From Streptomyces sp. NBC_00775 (GTDB lineage: Bacteria; Actinomycetota; Actinomycetes; Streptomycetales; Streptomycetaceae), in assembly GCF_036347135.1 (NCBI RefSeq), contig NZ_CP108938.1, positions 4,774,001 to 4,838,000 of the forward strand: a stretch of DNA of 64,000 nt. The letters are read 5' to 3'. A program made the translations under genes and the position numbers. This document shows, piece by piece, positions 62,301 through 64,000 of the stretch; the stretch's first letter is position 1; each line of letters starts with the position of its first letter. The notes under the pieces were generated by a model, which saw nothing but the letters and a program-made list of their open reading frames with translations, was not told where the DNA came from and did not search any database.

Positions 62301-62418
62301 ATTCCCCGACCGTGAGTTGAGCTGTCCGAAGGGCGCCAAGCAACAGCTGAACTGGGGAAGTTGGACTTCGGTTCCCTGCGATGTAGCCTCGCCTCCAATC
62401 GAGAGACGAGGAGACACC

Positions 62419-63369
62419 ATGGTGGCGCGACTCGAAGCGACTTACGGGGACAACGGGGAACGGGAGCACGCCGTCGAGAAATCCGATGCGCTCGCCCGGG
62501 CGTTGATAGCGGCGGTGCGCGGCGAGAGAGGGGCTGAACCGTCAGCCGAGGCGAAATTCATGGAGCTGCTGCGGGACATTGCCCGTGCCAGTCAGCTGAT
62601 CCAGCACCTGGAGGAGTGGCGAGAGCTGGCCATCGTGCAGGCAGACAAGCTGGATGCCGATGCAAGCCGCGTCAACCTCGGAGTGGCAGCGGGCATGTCG
62701 CCATCGAAGCTGTACAAGATTCTGGAGAAGCATGGCCGGCCCAAGAACCGCACACCGCTGACTCGTTTGGACCTTGTAGAGAACGCCATCACCGCCGAAG
62801 GCGGCGAGTGGGACGCGGCCCGCGTCATCGAGACGCTGGAGAGCTACGGCTTCGAGACGGATGACAAGGGTGCACGGTCGCTGCTGCGAGACCTGAACCG
62901 GGACGAGGTCCTGGAGCGGAAGCCTGGGGTCGGGGGCCGCGCGATTTACCGCATTCCCGGGGCACGCCGGGAGTGGCTGTACGTCCTGGACCCAAAGCTG
63001 GACACCGTGGACGAGGGGCCGTCGACTTCTGCGCGGGTGTCGAAACTGGCCGGCGTGGACACCGGGCGGGGGCGATGGTGGCTGGGCCGAAAGCTCAAGG
63101 AGATGAGAGCCGGTGACCGGTTGTGGATCTACTTCGCAGCACCGGAAAGGAAGATCGCTGCCATGGCCGAGGTGTCTTCGGAGCCGTACGCAGCACCGGC
63201 TGGCTCGGAAAAGCCCTACCTGGTCAACGCGACATTGCATGCCGACGCGACCGAGGCGCTGCGGAAGAATCCGGTGACGTTGGAGGCGATGGCGAACCAG
63301 CATCCTCAGGGGTGCGTGGGCCTGGCTGATGCGGATCTGGCGCTGGTACTGAAGCATGCGGCTCTGTAA
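62419..63369 (+). CDS. HTH-EVE domain protein
   Basis: A 316-residue protein with GAGGAG five bases before the ATG. Helices at the start (KFMELLRDIARASQLIQHLE) lead into a helix-turn-helix (LGVAAGMSPSKLYKILEKHG) and a second winged-helix-like part (ARSLLRDLNRDEVLERKPGV). The C-terminal domain (about 215-316) has KEMRAGDRLWIYFAAPERKI followed by AAMAEVSSEPY, matching the EVE/PUA-like fold that binds modified bases. EVE proteins are often linked to restriction of modified DNA. Here the gene stands alone between direct repeats, near a GmrSD-type gene. Confidence 0.6.
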   Translation: MVARLEATYGDNGEREHAVEKSDALARALIAAVRGERGAEPSAEAKFMELLRDIARASQLIQHLEEWRELAIVQADKLDADASRVNLGVAAGMSPSKLYKILEKHGRPKNRTPLTRLDLVENAITAEGGEWDAARVIETLESYGFETDDKGARSLLRDLNRDEVLERKPGVGGRAIYRIPGARREWLYVLDPKLDTVDEGPSTSARVSKLAGVDTGRGRWWLGRKLKEMRAGDRLWIYFAAPERKIAAMAEVSSEPYAAPAGSEKPYLVNATLHADATEALRKNPVTLEAMANQHPQGCVGLADADLALVLKHAAL

Positions 63370-63458
63370 GACGCCATCCGCCGTTCGTCTCCCTCGTGGA
63401 GGTTGCTGGTCCCGTCAGGTCCAGGGACTGCCAGCGTCCGGGCCGTCCGGCTGCAGCC

Positions 63459-63528
63459 CACACTTCGGCGGAGCACCATCACCTTGCCGTGTGAGTGCTT
63501 CTCGATCAGGCCAGCTGCTTGCCGTGGG
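63459..63528. repeat. 70-bp imperfect direct repeat, right copy
   Basis: Begins CACACTTCGGCGGAGCACC and ends TGCCGTGGG. On the minus strand it reads AGLIEKHSHGKVMVLRRS, which resembles the tail of a zinc-type alcohol dehydrogenase/quinone oxidoreductase, so both copies may be relics of such genes. Confidence 0.8.
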
Positions 63529-63565
63529 CGAACAGAGCTGCCTCGAATTGATCCGGCAGGACGCC

Positions 63566-63700
63566 TCAGGCCTGCGCGCACTCATGCACCCCGTCCACGT
63601 ACAGCCGGTACTGGTCCGTGGTCCATCCGTTCTCCGGCCAACTGGCGTCCACAGCACCCGTGGCGCTTGCCGACAAGTTCCAGACCGGGCGCCGTCGAAC
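63566..63700 (-). pseudogene. C-terminal remnant of a secreted-type protein
   Basis: The minus frame ending at 63566 reads WNLSASATGAVDASWPENG, then TTDQYRLYVDGVHECAQA, followed by a stop. The upstream continuation appears shifted (QKGAGAAVVPTAVFDG in another frame). It looks like the end of an exported protein that has lost its front. No family is recognised. Confidence 0.3.
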
Positions 63701-63782
63701 ACAGCAGTCGGCACCACCGCGGCCCCCGCACCCTTCTGCATACCCCGGATCCCTACGGGGGTAAGGGGCGGCCTACTTCACC

Positions 63783-64000
63783 TCACTCTGACACTGTGGT
63801 GAGGTCGACGGTGGTGAGGTCGACGCCGAGTTCCTGAGCGAAAGCCTCAATCTCGGACAGGGCTGAGCGAAGGTCTTCGGCCACGGACCGGGTCAGTTCG
63901 TCGATGGACGTCTGGGGCTCCTTGGCCGCCGACGCCTCGGGGCTGAGGCGGGCGATGTCCAGGTTCACCTGCTTCTGGGCCAGGAGCTCTGCGGCATTGT
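63783..64000 (-). CDS. C-terminal end of a protein cut by the window edge
   Basis: At least 72 residues are visible on the minus strand, open to the window end (AAELLAQKQVNLDIARLSPE, then DELTRSVAEDLRSALSEIEA). The end contains a short duplicated unit (DLTTVDLTTVSE) from a 15-bp tandem repeat. The sequence is helical and acidic. No family can be named. Confidence 0.5.
   Translation of the reverse strand, partial: NAAELLAQKQVNLDIARLSPEASAAKEPQTSIDELTRSVAEDLRSALSEIEAFAQELGVDLTTVDLTTVSE

Overview
The window is very GC-rich, tightly packed with overlapping genes, and carries a SARP regulator, GAF-ANTAR and RsbU-type proteins, an ilvBNC set, large NRPS genes and a CsbD/DUF1003 stress set. This points to an actinomycete, most probably Streptomyces. 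All calls were made by reading the sequence; no database search was possible.

1-38340: an NRPS gene cluster. Two regulators diverge at the left edge: a SARP with NB-ARC, cut by the window end, and an XRE-type HTH/ATPase protein. They are followed by an unusual carbamoyltransferase, an MbtH-like protein and a small unknown protein. A six-gene overlapping operon (4674-27432) encodes the two subunits of an adenosylcobalamin glutamate-mutase-type enzyme, a stand-alone AsnRS-like asparagine synthetase, a stand-alone FMN glutamate-synthase-like protein and two NRPSs with six modules: A-T-(C-A-T)x3 and (C-A-T)x2-TE. Four of the six A domains carry the same valine-like pocket. A second operon (27632-33646) looks like a threonine to 2,3-diaminobutyrate pathway: GHMP-type threonine kinase, PLP beta-replacement enzyme, ATP-grasp ligase and argininosuccinate-lyase homologue, plus an exporter. 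A PPTase and an ilvBNC set, probably for valine supply, close the cluster. The two operons share an upstream sequence motif. The predicted product is a valine-rich hexapeptide with non-proteinogenic residues.

38411-48623: a general-stress/signalling neighbourhood. It holds a CsbD protein, small membrane proteins, a PRC-barrel remnant overlapping an ANTAR protein, an RsbU-like phosphatase, a GNAT enzyme, a SigB/F-type sigma factor, a DUF1003 protein, two GAF-ANTAR regulators, an SPFH protein and a membrane-anchored Mrr-like nuclease.

48874-53551: a compact five-gene minus-strand operon that looks like an undescribed RiPP system. A 56-residue precursor-like peptide is followed by an M29-type aminopeptidase homologue, an MFS exporter, a JmjC/cupin oxygenase and an HExxH-motif peptide-modification protein. 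Every gene after the second overlaps its predecessor, and a strong hairpin follows the precursor gene.

53853-64000: an accessory, defence-type region bounded by a 3' fragment of a tRNA-Thr gene. It contains IS30 and IS3 remnants, an ankyrin protein, a GmrSD-type restriction protein, a methyltransferase-like/HEPN fusion, a lipoprotein, a TPR remnant and an EVE-domain protein flanked by 70-bp imperfect direct repeats. The right edge cuts one further gene.
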